DNA from: Acrocarpospora macrocephala
GTDB taxonomy: Bacteria > Actinomycetota > Actinomycetes > Streptosporangiales > Streptosporangiaceae
Assembly: GCF_009687865.1 (NCBI RefSeq)
Contig: NZ_BLAE01000027.1
Coordinates: 42,852 to 106,851, forward strand
Reading direction: 5' to 3'
Length of the DNA: 64,000 bases
Shown in pieces: positions 1-8,683 of this stretch; position 1 is the stretch's first letter, and each line of letters begins with the position of its first letter. The notes under the pieces were generated by a model that was not told where the DNA came from, made no database searches, and worked only from the letters and a program-made list of their open reading frames with translations. The translations under genes were made by a program, and so were the position numbers.

Positions 1-81
1 AACGGCGGGGCGGAGCCCCGAGGCGGGAGATCCACGGCAACCACCGCCCCGGTCGCAGCGCCCAGACACTACCCTGGGCAC

Positions 82-1263
82 GTGGGTGTGTTCGATGATC
101 TTGTAGGTCAAGAGCGGGCTGCCGTCGTCCTGAGGCAGGCCGCCTCAGCCGCGGCCGAGGTGCTCGCCGGAGGCCGAGGGGCCGGCATGACCCACGCCTG
201 GCTGTTCACCGGCCCACCAGGCTCAGGCAGATCCGCCGCCGCCAAGGCATTCGCGGCCGCGCTCCTCTGCCCCCACCAGGGCTGCGGCCACTGCGACTCC
301 TGCCACCAGATCGAGGTCGGCTCCCACCCAGACCTCGAGTCGGTACGCCCCCAAGGCCTCTCCTATAGCGTCAAACAAACCCGCGAACTCATCCTGAGGG
401 CAGCCGGTAGAGCCACCCTCGGCGGCTGGCGCATCGTCCTGTTCGAGGACGCCGACCGCGCCACCGAACAAGCCGCCAACGCCCTACTCAAAGCCATCGA
501 AGAACCCCCACCCCGCACCGTCTGGCTCCTCTGCGCCCCCGCCGCCGACGACATGATCATCACCATCCGCTCCCGCTGCCGGGTGGTAACCCTGCGCACC
601 CCCTCCACCCAGGCCGTCGCCCACGTCCTGACAACCCGCGACAACGTCCCCCACCCCATCGCCGAATCAGCGGCCCGCGCCTCCCAGGGCCACCTCGCCC
701 GCGCCCGCCGCCTAGCCCTCGACGAATCGGTACGGCAACGCCGCGACGCCGTACTCTCCCTACCCAGAACCCTCACCGGCGTAGGCGAATGCATCACCGC
801 CGCAGAACGCCTGGTCAAAACAGCCGACGAGGACGCCGCCGCCGCGACCACCGAACTCAACGAAACCGAGATCTCCGAACTCCGCGCCCTCTACGGCGAA
901 GGATCATCCGGCAAAGGCCTCAACAAAGGCCTGATCCGCGGCGGCGCCGGCGCGTTGAAGGAATTGGAGAACGCGCAGAAATCCCGCGCCACCCGAATCA
1001 AACGCGAGTCACTCGACCTCGCCCTCCTCGATCTGATGGCGCTCTACCGCGACGTCCTCGCCGTACAGTTCGGCGCCCAAGTCGAACTCGCCAACGAGGA
1101 TCGACGCTCCGACCTCGACGTTCTTGCCCGAGCCGGCACCCCAGAGGACACCCTGCGCCGCGTGGACGCGATCATGCTGTGCCGGGAACGCCTGGCCGCC
1201 AACGTCAATCCGCAGATGGCGGTCGAAGCGATGACCCTCTCCCTCAGAAACCCCCGAGGCTAA
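82..1263 (+). CDS. holB: DNA polymerase III subunit delta' (clamp loader)
   Basis: A 393-residue clamp-loader ATPase-like protein that helps load the sliding clamp at the replication fork. The AAA+ region opens with VFDDLVGQE (residues 3-11). The P-loop GPPGSGRS (44-51) has Arg where Lys is usual, fitting a delta' subunit that need not hydrolyse ATP. A zinc module follows with cysteines at 63, 68, 71 and 74. The sensor-like SRCR lies near residue 164. The start is GTG. It is the first gene of a conserved actinobacterial block (holB, RicT-like gene, TAP-like hydrolase, tRNA-Thr), here interrupted by a sigma factor pair. Identification is firm from domain order and context. Confidence 0.95.
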   Translation: MGVFDDLVGQERAAVVLRQAASAAAEVLAGGRGAGMTHAWLFTGPPGSGRSAAAKAFAAALLCPHQGCGHCDSCHQIEVGSHPDLESVRPQGLSYSVKQTRELILRAAGRATLGGWRIVLFEDADRATEQAANALLKAIEEPPPRTVWLLCAPAADDMIITIRSRCRVVTLRTPSTQAVAHVLTTRDNVPHPIAESAARASQGHLARARRLALDESVRQRRDAVLSLPRTLTGVGECITAAERLVKTADEDAAAATTELNETEISELRALYGEGSSGKGLNKGLIRGGAGALKELENAQKSRATRIKRESLDLALLDLMALYRDVLAVQFGAQVELANEDRRSDLDVLARAGTPEDTLRRVDAIMLCRERLAANVNPQMAVEAMTLSLRNPRG

Positions 1264-1300
1264 CCGAGCAACCTCGGCCCGGTTTCCGCGTCTCTGGAAC

Positions 1301-1828
1301 ATGCAGGCCGAAATCATGGACCTCCACAAACCCCCCGGGGAGCACGATGAGGCGATCACCGGGCTCTACGCCGAGCACGCGGTCGGCCTGGCGCGGCTCG
1401 CTTTGCTCATGGTCGGGGACCGGGAGAGCGCCGAAGACGTGGTGCAGGATGCGTTTCTCGGGCTGCACCGGCGGTTTCGCCATCTCAAGGATCCCGATAA
1501 GGCACTGGTTTATCTGCGCAGTGCCGTACTGAACAATTCCAGGTCGGTGTTGCGGCGTCGGCGGCTGCCGTCGATGTTCGCCGGGACGTACGAACCGCCG
1601 GTCTGGTCGGCCGAGTCGGCGGCGCTGCTCGGGGCCGAGCGCCGCGAGGTCATGGCCGCCCTGCACCGGCTGCCCGCGCGGCAGCGCGAATCCCTCCTGC
1701 TGCGCTACTACGCGGAGCTGTCGGAGGAGGAGACCGCCCAGGTCATGGGGGTCAGCCGGGGCACCGTCAAGTCCACCACGTCCCGGGCGCTGGACGCGCT
1801 CGGACGGCTGCTGGGAGAACGCTCGTGA
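1301..1828 (+). CDS. ECF-type RNA polymerase sigma factor (SigE-like family)
   Basis: A 175-residue sigma-70 family factor. Region 2 spans about residues 20-80, with the core helix around RESAEDVVQDAFLGLHRRF. Region 4 spans about 110-170, with LPARQRESLLLRYYAELSEEE and the helix-turn-helix MGVSRGTVKSTTSRAL. The ATG at 1301 follows holB by 37 bp, and a second in-frame ATG at 1316 is possible because neither has a strong ribosome site. Its stop overlaps the start of the next gene (GTGA), so the downstream membrane protein is translationally coupled and is probably its regulator or output. Target promoters are unknown. Confidence 0.92.
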   Translation: MQAEIMDLHKPPGEHDEAITGLYAEHAVGLARLALLMVGDRESAEDVVQDAFLGLHRRFRHLKDPDKALVYLRSAVLNNSRSVLRRRRLPSMFAGTYEPPVWSAESAALLGAERREVMAALHRLPARQRESLLLRYYAELSEEETAQVMGVSRGTVKSTTSRALDALGRLLGERS

Positions 1829-3462
1829 ACGACATCATCGACCGGCTGCGCGACGCGACTCGGGCGACCGGAGCGACCATTGACAGTGTCCGTCCGCTGG
1901 AGCTGGGCGCAAGCCGTACCAGGACCTGGTTGGTGCCGGTCGCGGCGGCCACCGCGGTGACGGCGGCGATCGCGGGCGGCAGCATGTTCGTCGCCGGCGG
2001 CGGGCTCAACTCGGCCGCTTCGGCGCCGGTGCCGCCGAAGTTCCTCGTCGACGCGCGGGACGGCATCGTCGTCAGAACCGTCGACGGCGGCGTCGAAACC
2101 GATCGTTATGACGATCTGGGGAAAGAGGAATGGTTCACCACCGTTCAGGCCGCTCAGGACAATCGGCTCTTCTACGTCGCGAGCTCTAAACGCCTGTGCG
2201 GATCCAACCTGTATCGGCTGCTGCTGGACGAGAACGGCAAAATCCTTGAGTTCGGTACGGTTCCGAGCGTGCCGCCCGAAGGGAACAGGGTGAGCGGGCT
2301 GGCGGTGAGCGGGGACGGGACGAAGCTGGCGTACGCGCTGCAACCGTGTGCCCCCGGGCAGGTCGCCGGCCTCGTGGTCGCGGACACGGCGACGGGGGAG
2401 AGCCGGACGTGGAAGTCGCCGGACGGGTTTGGCGTGACGGATCTGTCCATGAGCGCCGATGGCAGTCATGTCGCCTTCCGACCGGGTCCTCCCGCGGCGC
2501 TGGCCATTGCCGAACCGCCCGTGGTCGTGGCGACGCCCGTGCCTAGTGCGGACATCGTGCTGCCGCTTCCGAGTGGTTCGGCGCTACCTCTCCCTGAGCC
2601 GGCGGTCACGATCACCTTGCTCCCGGGAGAGGCCACGTCCACCACTCTCCCCCCGCCGGATGCCAGGCCCACGGCCACGATCACGGTCATCCCCTCGGGG
2701 AACCCGGCGGACGCCATGGTCACGACCATCCCCACGCCGAACCCGGCGGACGCCATGGCCACAGCTGTCCCCACGCCGAACCCGGCGGACACCATGGCCA
2801 CGGTTGTCCCCACGCCAAACCCGACCATTACGGTCACCGCTATCCCCACGCCGTCGGCAGGGGTCAACCAGGGCAGCGGAAGCCCCCCTCCGAGCGAGCT
2901 CCCGACACCCAAGCCGATGACGCCCTATCCGACCGATGGGTCGGTAACCGTGCGAAGCATGCCATCGGGGATGTCGTCGTGCCGGTTCGTCACCCTGCCG
3001 CAGACATCCGCGCAGTGGATGTGCTCCGAGCCCGGGAACATCAAGGTCCTGGACACCAACGCGCCTGGCGACAACCTGGACCAAGCGCGCACGATATCCC
3101 TGCCCGACTCCTACGAAGGACTCTCCGGCGGCCTGTTCGGAGTCCTTCTGTCCCCGGACGGCAGCCGCCTGCTCGGAATGATGGGATTCAACGCGGTTGA
3201 GGTGGTGGACGGCACAGTAAAACGGAAGGAAGGCATATCAGGAATCGTCGCCTTCAGCGCCGAGGACGGACATGCCGAGGAGGTCCTCTACCGGACAACG
3301 CAGACGGGCTTCGCGCAGCTCCTGGACCTGGACGGAACGGGTGAGAACCTGCTCATCCAGCAGGGCAGCAAGATCGGGGCCGTCACCGATGGCGTATACC
3401 GTCCGCTGACCACGGGCGAACCCGACCCTGTCCCCCAGTTCGCCGCGGAACTCGCATGGTGA
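1825..3462 (+). CDS. membrane-anchored extracytoplasmic beta-propeller-like protein coupled to sigma factor
   Basis: A 545-residue protein whose GTG overlaps the sigma factor stop by 4 bp. A short cytoplasmic segment (about 1-33) precedes one membrane helix at about 34-58, and the rest is outside. Two blocks with WD40/TolB-like strand patterns (about 70-220 and 375-540, e.g. LSPDGSRLLGMMG) flank a Pro/Thr/Ala-rich linker (about 235-365) with a 13-residue repeat PTPNPADAMATAV. The position and topology suggest an anti-sigma or sensor role, but the cytoplasmic part lacks the HxxxCxxC zinc motif of ZAS anti-sigma factors, so function is inferred from context only. Confidence 0.75.
   Translation: MNDIIDRLRDATRATGATIDSVRPLELGASRTRTWLVPVAAATAVTAAIAGGSMFVAGGGLNSAASAPVPPKFLVDARDGIVVRTVDGGVETDRYDDLGKEEWFTTVQAAQDNRLFYVASSKRLCGSNLYRLLLDENGKILEFGTVPSVPPEGNRVSGLAVSGDGTKLAYALQPCAPGQVAGLVVADTATGESRTWKSPDGFGVTDLSMSADGSHVAFRPGPPAALAIAEPPVVVATPVPSADIVLPLPSGSALPLPEPAVTITLLPGEATSTTLPPPDARPTATITVIPSGNPADAMVTTIPTPNPADAMATAVPTPNPADTMATVVPTPNPTITVTAIPTPSAGVNQGSGSPPPSELPTPKPMTPYPTDGSVTVRSMPSGMSSCRFVTLPQTSAQWMCSEPGNIKVLDTNAPGDNLDQARTISLPDSYEGLSGGLFGVLLSPDGSRLLGMMGFNAVEVVDGTVKRKEGISGIVAFSAEDGHAEEVLYRTTQTGFAQLLDLDGTGENLLIQQGSKIGAVTDGVYRPLTTGEPDPVPQFAAELAW
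2701..2853 (+). repeat. 39-bp in-frame tandem repeats
   Basis: Three 39-bp units (2701-2739, 2740-2778, 2779-2817), each starting AACCCGGCGGAC, followed by a degenerate 36-bp unit (2818-2853). They encode the 13-residue linker repeat of the membrane-anchored protein. A whole number of codons per unit means copy number can change without breaking the frame. Confidence 0.9.
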
Positions 3463-3516
3463 TCGGACTCCACGTAAGGTGGCCGTGAGGCGTACCAGAT
3501 CGAGGAGGCCGGCTCG

Positions 3517-4365
3517 TTGGGCATGATGATGGCCGTGAGCTTCACCCGATATGGGCGGCTCTACTACCTGGATCCGGGTGAGCACAGCCCGAAGGTCGGC
3601 GACAAGGTGCTGGTGCCGACCGATGCCGGCAACGAGGTTGCCGAATGCATCTGGGCGCCCCAGTGGGTGAGCGAGGACGTCGGCGGACTGCCGGTCTGCG
3701 CCGGGATGGCCGGAGACGAGCATCTCAGCCGCGACGAGAGCAACCGCCGCCGCCGCGCCGAGGCCAGAAGCGTGTCCAAGCGCCTGATCAAACGCCACGA
3801 ACTCCCGATGAAGGTGATCGGCGTCGATTATGTGGACGAGGAGAACGTCTACACCGTCTACTTTTCGGCGCCGCACCGGGTGGACTTCCGGGCACTTGTT
3901 CGCGATCTCGCGCGTAACCTCCGGGCCCGGGTCGAACTCCGGCAGATCGGCCCGCGGGACGAAGCACGCCTGCAGGGCGGAATCGGCCCGTGCGGGCGCG
4001 ATCTGTGCTGCGCCACGTTCTTGAAAGACTTCGAGCCCGTTTCTGTACGGATGGCGAAGGATCAGGACCTTCCGGTAAATCCGCTGCGGATTGCCGGGGC
4101 TTGCGGGCGGTTGATGTGCTGCCTGAAATACGAGCACCCGTTGTACGGGGAGTTCCGGGCGACCGCGCCCCGCACCGGACTCGCGGTGGACACGCCCGAA
4201 GGACCTGGGGTGGTCGTCGGGCACAACGTGCCGTCGGATTCGGTGATCGTTCGATTGAACGATGGGGGACGGCGGTGTGCGTGCTCGAAGGCGAGCGTGT
4301 GCGCGCCGCGTCAGGCGTACGAGGCGGAGTACACACAGCCTGTGGATGACGCGGCCGAAGACTGA
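3517..4365 (+). CDS. PSP1 domain protein, RicT (YaaT) family
   Basis: A 282-residue PSP1 C-terminal-domain protein of the RicT/YaaT group. In Bacillus this protein forms an Fe-S-containing complex affecting RNA maturation; its role in actinomycetes is not settled. The signature cysteine motifs are visible: GPCGRDLCCATFL (about 156-168) and CGRLMCCLKYEHPLYGEF (about 196-213). The start chosen is the TTG at 3517, because GAGGAGG at 3502-3508 sits 8 bp upstream of it; the ATGs at 3523-3529 lie further from this site. It neighbours holB in many actinobacteria. Identification is strong, the molecular role less so. Confidence 0.9.
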   Translation: MGMMMAVSFTRYGRLYYLDPGEHSPKVGDKVLVPTDAGNEVAECIWAPQWVSEDVGGLPVCAGMAGDEHLSRDESNRRRRAEARSVSKRLIKRHELPMKVIGVDYVDEENVYTVYFSAPHRVDFRALVRDLARNLRARVELRQIGPRDEARLQGGIGPCGRDLCCATFLKDFEPVSVRMAKDQDLPVNPLRIAGACGRLMCCLKYEHPLYGEFRATAPRTGLAVDTPEGPGVVVGHNVPSDSVIVRLNDGGRRCACSKASVCAPRQAYEAEYTQPVDDAAED

Positions 4366-4399
4366 GCGGCCTGTGGATGACGGGGACGAGAACTGAGCG
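4338..4399 (+). repeat. 31-bp tandem duplication across the stop codon
   Basis: Two adjacent 31-bp copies (4338-4368 and 4369-4399) both begin GCCTGTGGATGACG and end ACTGAGCG with a diverged middle. The first carries the end and stop codon of the RicT-like gene; the second repeats that stop in non-coding DNA. It looks like an old duplication of the gene's 3' end. Confidence 0.8.
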
Positions 4400-4420
4400 A
4401 GGCTGGGTAGTGTTCTGAGA

Positions 4421-5908
4421 GTGAAGCGTCCCCTCGTGGTTCTGGCTCTGGTCACTCTGGTGGGCTCCGGGTGCAGCGGCGGAGAGACACCGCGGGCGTC
4501 GAGTGCGCCCAGCTCCGGCCTGGCGGATTTCTACACCCAGCAGCCGGACTGGGAGGATTGCGACGACGATTTCGAGTGCGCACTCGTCATGGTGCCGCTC
4601 GATTATGACGACCCCCGCGGCGAGCGGATCGAGATCAGCGCCATCCGATTGCGGGCCACTGGCGACCGGATCGGGTCATTGCTCGTCAATCCCGGCGGCC
4701 CAGGCGGATCCGGCATCGAGTACGCCAGAGCGGCCCGAACCCAAGTGAGCGCGGACGTGCGAGCCCGCTTCGACGTCGTCGGCTTCGACCCTCGCGGAGT
4801 AGGCGAATCCACCGCCGTGCGGTGCATGACCGGCGGCGACCTCGACGCGTACATGAGCATCGACATGAGCCCCGACACCGCCGCGGAAATCACCAAAATC
4901 GAAGAAGGCTCCCGCACCTTCGCCACCAAATGCCAGGAAAAATCCGCAAAACTCCTCCCACACGTGGGTACGGCAGACGCCGCCCGCGACATGGACGTCC
5001 TCCGCGCCGTCCTCGGCGACGAAGGCCTGACCTTCCTCGGCAAGTCCTACGGCACCTACCTCGGCGCGACATATGCCGACCTGTTCCCCAAGAGGGTCCG
5101 TGCCCTCGTCCTCGATGGCGCCGTCGATCCCGCCGTATCCGCCATCAAAATGAGCGAAGTCCAGTCCAAAGGCTTCGAAGTCGCCCTGACCGCCTTCATC
5201 AAGGACTGCCTCAAAGCCACTGACTGCCCCTTCACCAGCACCACCGTCCAGGGCGCCCTCAACGAGATCACCGCCCTACTCCAGCGCGCCGACCGGCAAC
5301 CCCTCCGCAACACCCTCAACGACGGCCGCAAAATCAACGACAGCTGGCTGGCCTGGGGTATCGCCACCCCCCTCTACGACCGGAAGTCCTGGGGGGTCTT
5401 CCGTGAAGCCCTGAAACTCGCCTTCCAGGGTGACGGCACCTACCTCCTCCGCTTCGCCGACCTCCTCGTCGGCCGCCGCGAAGACGGCACCTACACCAAT
5501 CAGTCGGAAGCCAACGCAGCCGTCAACTGCATAGACCACGCCGTCCCATCCGGCACCCCCGCCTTCAACCGGGCCGCCGGCAAAGCCGCCAAACTGGCCC
5601 CCCGCTTCGGCGAGTTCATCACGTGGGGCGGCCTAACCTGCGCCTACTGGCCGGTCAAGGGCCCCGACCCCGACCGCAAACTCACCGCCCCCGGCGCACC
5701 CCCCATCGTCGTCGTAGGCACGCTACGCGACCCCGCCACGCCATACGAGTGGGCCGAAGGCCTAGCCACCCAACTCACCTCCGGCGTCCTCCTCACCTAC
5801 GACGGCGACGGCCACACCGCCTACATGTCCGGCTCCACCTGCATCGACGCCGCCATAGACAACTACTTGATCAACCTCACACCCCCCGCCGCAGGCACCC
5901 GCTGCTAA
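4421..5908 (+). CDS. secreted alpha/beta hydrolase, TAP-like (tripeptidyl aminopeptidase family) lipoprotein
   Basis: A 495-residue exported serine hydrolase of the SlpD/SlpE-TAP group, expected to release short peptides from protein N-termini outside the cell. The signal peptide ends in the lipobox VGSGC, making Cys18 the lipidation site. The oxyanion segment NPGGPGGSG is at 90-98. The nucleophile is Ser209 in GKSYGTYLG. A TAP-like C-terminal domain carries the catalytic His in DGDGHTAYM near residue 470. It starts at GTG 4421, 55 bp after the RicT-like gene, and ends just before tRNA-Thr, the usual neighbourhood of these genes. Confidence 0.92.
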   Translation: MKRPLVVLALVTLVGSGCSGGETPRASSAPSSGLADFYTQQPDWEDCDDDFECALVMVPLDYDDPRGERIEISAIRLRATGDRIGSLLVNPGGPGGSGIEYARAARTQVSADVRARFDVVGFDPRGVGESTAVRCMTGGDLDAYMSIDMSPDTAAEITKIEEGSRTFATKCQEKSAKLLPHVGTADAARDMDVLRAVLGDEGLTFLGKSYGTYLGATYADLFPKRVRALVLDGAVDPAVSAIKMSEVQSKGFEVALTAFIKDCLKATDCPFTSTTVQGALNEITALLQRADRQPLRNTLNDGRKINDSWLAWGIATPLYDRKSWGVFREALKLAFQGDGTYLLRFADLLVGRREDGTYTNQSEANAAVNCIDHAVPSGTPAFNRAAGKAAKLAPRFGEFITWGGLTCAYWPVKGPDPDRKLTAPGAPPIVVVGTLRDPATPYEWAEGLATQLTSGVLLTYDGDGHTAYMSGSTCIDAAIDNYLINLTPPAAGTRC

Positions 5909-5965
5909 CCCAGGCGCGACAACCACTCCAAACCCTGTAGACTCGACCTCGCTGTCCACAGCACC

Positions 5966-6042
5966 GCCGCCTTAGCTCAGTCGGCCAGAGCGACGCACTC
6001 GTAATGCGTAGGTCTGGGGTTCGATTCCCCAAGGCGGCTCCA
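5966..6042 (+). tRNA. tRNA-Thr, anticodon CGT
   Basis: A full cloverleaf can be drawn: acceptor GCCGCCT (5966-5972) pairs with AGGCGGC (6032-6038), D-arm GCTC/GAGC, anticodon stem ACGCA/TGCGT around loop CTCGTAA with anticodon CGT at 6000-6002 (reads ACG), T-stem TGGGG/CCCCA with TTCGATT. CCA is encoded at 6040-6042. Its reverse strand gives an open frame containing GNRTPDLRITSASLWP, a familiar artefact. Confidence 0.97.
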
Positions 6043-6051
6043 CTTATGACC

Positions 6052-6079
6052 AGGGCGTTTCCCTTATGGGAGACGCCCT
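6052..6079 (+). terminator. hairpin after tRNA-Thr
   Basis: A 12-bp stem, AGGGCGTTTCCC against GGGAGACGCCCT with one G-T pair, closes a TTAT loop. It begins 10 bp after the tRNA CCA end and has no long T tract, as is common in actinomycetes. Likely the tRNA terminator. Confidence 0.7.
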
Positions 6080-6090
6080 GCGATCGTTTT

Positions 6091-6113
6091 CCGTTGCAGT
6101 TCCCGTTGCAGTT
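6091..6113 (+). repeat. direct repeat CCGTTGCAGTT beside tRNA-Thr
   Basis: CCGTTGCAGTT occurs at 6091-6101 and 6103-6113, 12 bp apart. Short direct repeats beside a tRNA 3' end can be integrase arm sites left by an integrated element, but no integrase gene is visible, so this remains a suggestion. Confidence 0.4.
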
Positions 6114-6244
6114 TTGGTCCTGTCGGTAGCCACGTGGCATCGGCGAAGCGTTTCTCGGGCTGATCACTGAAACGGCGATCTATCCGAGCGTTGTTCAACG
6201 CCGCCTACTTCCGGCAAGATCAACGTCATCGTTCCTTCATGTAG

Positions 6245-6340
6245 GTTCCGTGTTTCGGTGTCACATGCTGGTCCTGTGAGCTGGGCGTTTTGGCGGTTCC
6301 GCGCTCCGGGTCACCTTGATCGTTCCGCGCTTGGTGTCAT
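6245..6340 (+). repeat. three degenerate ~20-bp direct repeats in a gene-free stretch
   Basis: The 356 bp between the tRNA and the marR-type gene hold no convincing gene. They contain three related copies of GTTCCGyGyTyCGGTGTCAC at 6245-6264, 6296-6314 and 6322-6340. Multiple internal repeats near one end are typical of IS21-family termini, so this may be the end of a lost insertion sequence; no transposase fragment is readable. Confidence 0.4.
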
Positions 6341-6398
6341 TTCCTCGGCATCCGGCGGAACGCTGAGTTTGCCGGTGAGTAGCAGCAGCGTTTGCCGG

Positions 6399-6890
6399 TC
6401 AGGCCTGACGCGCGGTTCGCCGTGTTCGCAGCTCCGCCTTGCCCTCATGCCAGCGGCGCATCATCGCGCGGGTCTCGTCCCTGAGGAACTGGATGAGTTC
6501 GAGTGTCTCGTTCAGCCGGTCGGCCGCCGGTGAGTCGCCGAGGATGGCGATGCCCTCTCGGAGGTCAGCCTCGCCTCTTTCGAGGAACGGGTTCGCGGTG
6601 ACCGTGGCCTCATACCAGGAGCCGTCGACGACGTAGGCGTGTCGGCGGGTTCCGGGATCCCGCTCGGTGCGGATGAGGCGAATGTGAACCAGATAGCGGA
6701 CGGCGCCCGAGACTCCGCCCGTGCTGGCGTGCAATTTCTCCGCGAGTTCGGCCGCGGTCATGCGCCCGCTCTCGCTGACCAGGAGGGTCGCGAACACCCG
6801 GGCGGCGAGACGTGGAAAGCCGGCATCAGCGAGAGTGGAGGCGAACCGCTCGATGAAGCCGCCGATCTCATCGATCTCGTCTTGGCGCAC
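6399..6890 (-). CDS. MarR/GbsR-type transcriptional regulator
   Basis: A 163-residue winged-helix regulator. The DNA-binding part spans about residues 20-95, with ARVFATLLVSESGRMTAAEL, the recognition region STGGVSGAVRYLVHIRLI and a wing TERDPGTRRHAYVV. The C-terminal helices probably dimerise. The start is GTG at 6890 preceded by AGGGGAA. It is divergent from the CocE-like hydrolase, and a perfect 18-bp-arm palindrome lies midway between the two starts (38 bp from each), so it very likely represses both itself and the hydrolase. Confidence 0.9.
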   Translation of the reverse strand: MRQDEIDEIGGFIERFASTLADAGFPRLAARVFATLLVSESGRMTAAELAEKLHASTGGVSGAVRYLVHIRLIRTERDPGTRRHAYVVDGSWYEATVTANPFLERGEADLREGIAILGDSPAADRLNETLELIQFLRDETRAMMRRWHEGKAELRTRRTARQA

Positions 6891-6928
6891 GGAATTCCCC
6901 TCGACTGTGTCGCGACGAGCTTACTCCT

Positions 6929-6968
6929 GTAGCATGAACTTTCAGTAATCACTGAAAGTTCATGCTAC
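6929..6968. promoter_or_regulatory. perfect palindromic operator between marR-type gene and hydrolase
   Basis: The left arm GTAGCATGAACTTTCAGT (6929-6946) and right arm ACTGAAAGTTCATGCTAC (6951-6968) are perfect reverse complements around AATC. The site is centred in the divergent promoter region, 38 bp from each start codon, as expected for a dimeric MarR-type repressor site. Confidence 0.85.
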
Positions 6969-7006
6969 ATCGATGACCGAGCACGTGTTGTAGGTGGAGG
7001 AGAGAG

Positions 7007-8683
7007 ATGAACCAGCGAGCGAAGGATCGGACGTTGTGGCAACGGCTCGCCGACCTGCAGTGGTCGAAGTACGTTCGGCTTCCTGCTGCGACGAGCAGCT
7101 ACACCGTGACCCGCGACTTACGGATCCCGATGAGGGACGGCGTCGAGCTGCTCGCCGATGTCTACGAGCCGAAGGGACCGGTGTCGGGAACGATTCTCCT
7201 CACCTCGCCTTACGGCTACAACTTGGTCGGCACGGCGATGACGGGTGGAGTGTTTGCCTGCCGTGGTTATCGGGTCGTGCTGGTCCGGTGCCGGGGGACG
7301 TTCGGATCGGGGGGAACCTTCGAACCGTTCATGCGGGAGGTCGACGATGCGGCCGACATCGTCGCTTGGATGCGCGAGCAGCCGTGGTTCGATGGGCGCT
7401 TTGCCACGCACGGCTATTCGTACCTCGGCTTCACCCAGTGGGCGTTGCTGATGGATCCGCCTCCAGAGCTGGTGACCGCGGTTATTGCGTGCGCGCCGTA
7501 TAACTTCGGCGCATTTGTCTACACCGGCGGGGCGTTTTTGCTCAGCACGATGTTCGAATGGTCCTTCGTCACGACCAAGCAGGAGGAGCCCATCCTGCCT
7601 CGCGTCCTTGCGGTTCTCTCTTCCCGGGGCCGCGTCCGAGAGGCCTTGGCGGCCCTGCCGTTGACCGACGCCGCCGAAAAGCTGATGGACGGGAAGGCAC
7701 CCTGGTACCACGAATGGGTCAGCAGGCGGGATTTGGGCGACCCATGGTGGAAGAGCGCCGATCTGACTGACGCGCTGCAACGGGTGCACGTCCCCGTGTT
7801 GCTGCAGGGCGGCTGGCAAGACGGTTTTCTCCGCCCGACCCTGGACGGGTACGCGCGGCTGGCCGATCGCGGCGTCGATGTCGGACTCACCGTCGGCCCA
7901 TGGACGCATGCTGAGGGCGGCGCCGTAGGCAGCCGCGTCCTGCTTCCCGAAGCCCTCGTCTGGTTCGACGAGCATCTGGCCGGATCAAGCGACCGGTGCC
8001 GCGCCACGCCGGTCAAGGTGTTCGTCAGCGGCCCGGACGAGGGGTGGCGCGACCTTCCGGCCTGGCCGCCGGCGACGGATGAGCAGATTTTCTATCCCCG
8101 CTCCGGCAAGATCCTGGCCGCGCTACCGGCCCACCCGGGCGAAGTCGGCGAGTTCACCTATGACCCGGCGAACCCGACCCCCACGTACGGCGGCGCCTTC
8201 GTCACACAGATTTCCCCGGGAATAACCGCCGGCTACACGGATGACAGCGCGCTCGCCTCGCGTTCCGACGTGTTGGCATTCACGTCAGACCCGTTGACCA
8301 CACGGCTTGAGGTCATCGGCAGCCCCGTCGTGGAGGTAGGGCACGGCTCCGACAACCCCTTCGCCGACCTGTTCGTGCGCCTTTCGGAAGTCGATGCCAA
8401 CGGCCGCTCACGCAACATTAGCGACGGATTCGTCCGGCTCGACCCTGCGCAACCTCCGGGCGTGGTTCGGTTGGAACTCGACGCCGTCGCCCACTGTTTC
8501 GCGCCAGGTAACCGGATCCGGCTGATCATTGCCGGCGGATCTCATCCCCGCTGGGAACGCAACCTGGGAACCGGCGACGACCCAGCCACCTCAACTAGGA
8601 TGCAACCGTCACGCCGGACAATCGACCTGTCGATCACGCGGGTCATCGTTCCGGTCGCCCACCCACGGCATAACGCAGGGTAA
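7007..8683 (+). CDS. CocE/NonD family alpha/beta hydrolase (S15-like)
   Basis: A 558-residue hydrolase of the CocE/NonD (X-Pro dipeptidyl-peptidase-like) family, which cleaves esters or acyl-peptide bonds. The N-terminal alpha/beta fold carries the nucleophile Ser138 in GYSYLG, Asp272 in GWQDGF and His301 in GPWTHAEGG. The C-terminal jelly-roll (about 380-550) includes the usual FVRLSEVDANGRSRNISDG. No signal peptide is seen, so it is probably cytoplasmic. ATG at 7007 follows a GGAGGAGAGAG ribosome site. Control by the divergent MarR-type regulator is inferred. The substrate cannot be predicted. Confidence 0.92.
   Translation: MNQRAKDRTLWQRLADLQWSKYVRLPAATSSYTVTRDLRIPMRDGVELLADVYEPKGPVSGTILLTSPYGYNLVGTAMTGGVFACRGYRVVLVRCRGTFGSGGTFEPFMREVDDAADIVAWMREQPWFDGRFATHGYSYLGFTQWALLMDPPPELVTAVIACAPYNFGAFVYTGGAFLLSTMFEWSFVTTKQEEPILPRVLAVLSSRGRVREALAALPLTDAAEKLMDGKAPWYHEWVSRRDLGDPWWKSADLTDALQRVHVPVLLQGGWQDGFLRPTLDGYARLADRGVDVGLTVGPWTHAEGGAVGSRVLLPEALVWFDEHLAGSSDRCRATPVKVFVSGPDEGWRDLPAWPPATDEQIFYPRSGKILAALPAHPGEVGEFTYDPANPTPTYGGAFVTQISPGITAGYTDDSALASRSDVLAFTSDPLTTRLEVIGSPVVEVGHGSDNPFADLFVRLSEVDANGRSRNISDGFVRLDPAQPPGVVRLELDAVAHCFAPGNRIRLIIAGGSHPRWERNLGTGDDPATSTRMQPSRRTIDLSITRVIVPVAHPRHNAG

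Noticed and set aside
5877-6167. 96-codon minus-strand frame with GNRTPDLRITSASLWP
   Set aside because: This peptide is the well-known spurious translation of the tRNA-Thr complement.
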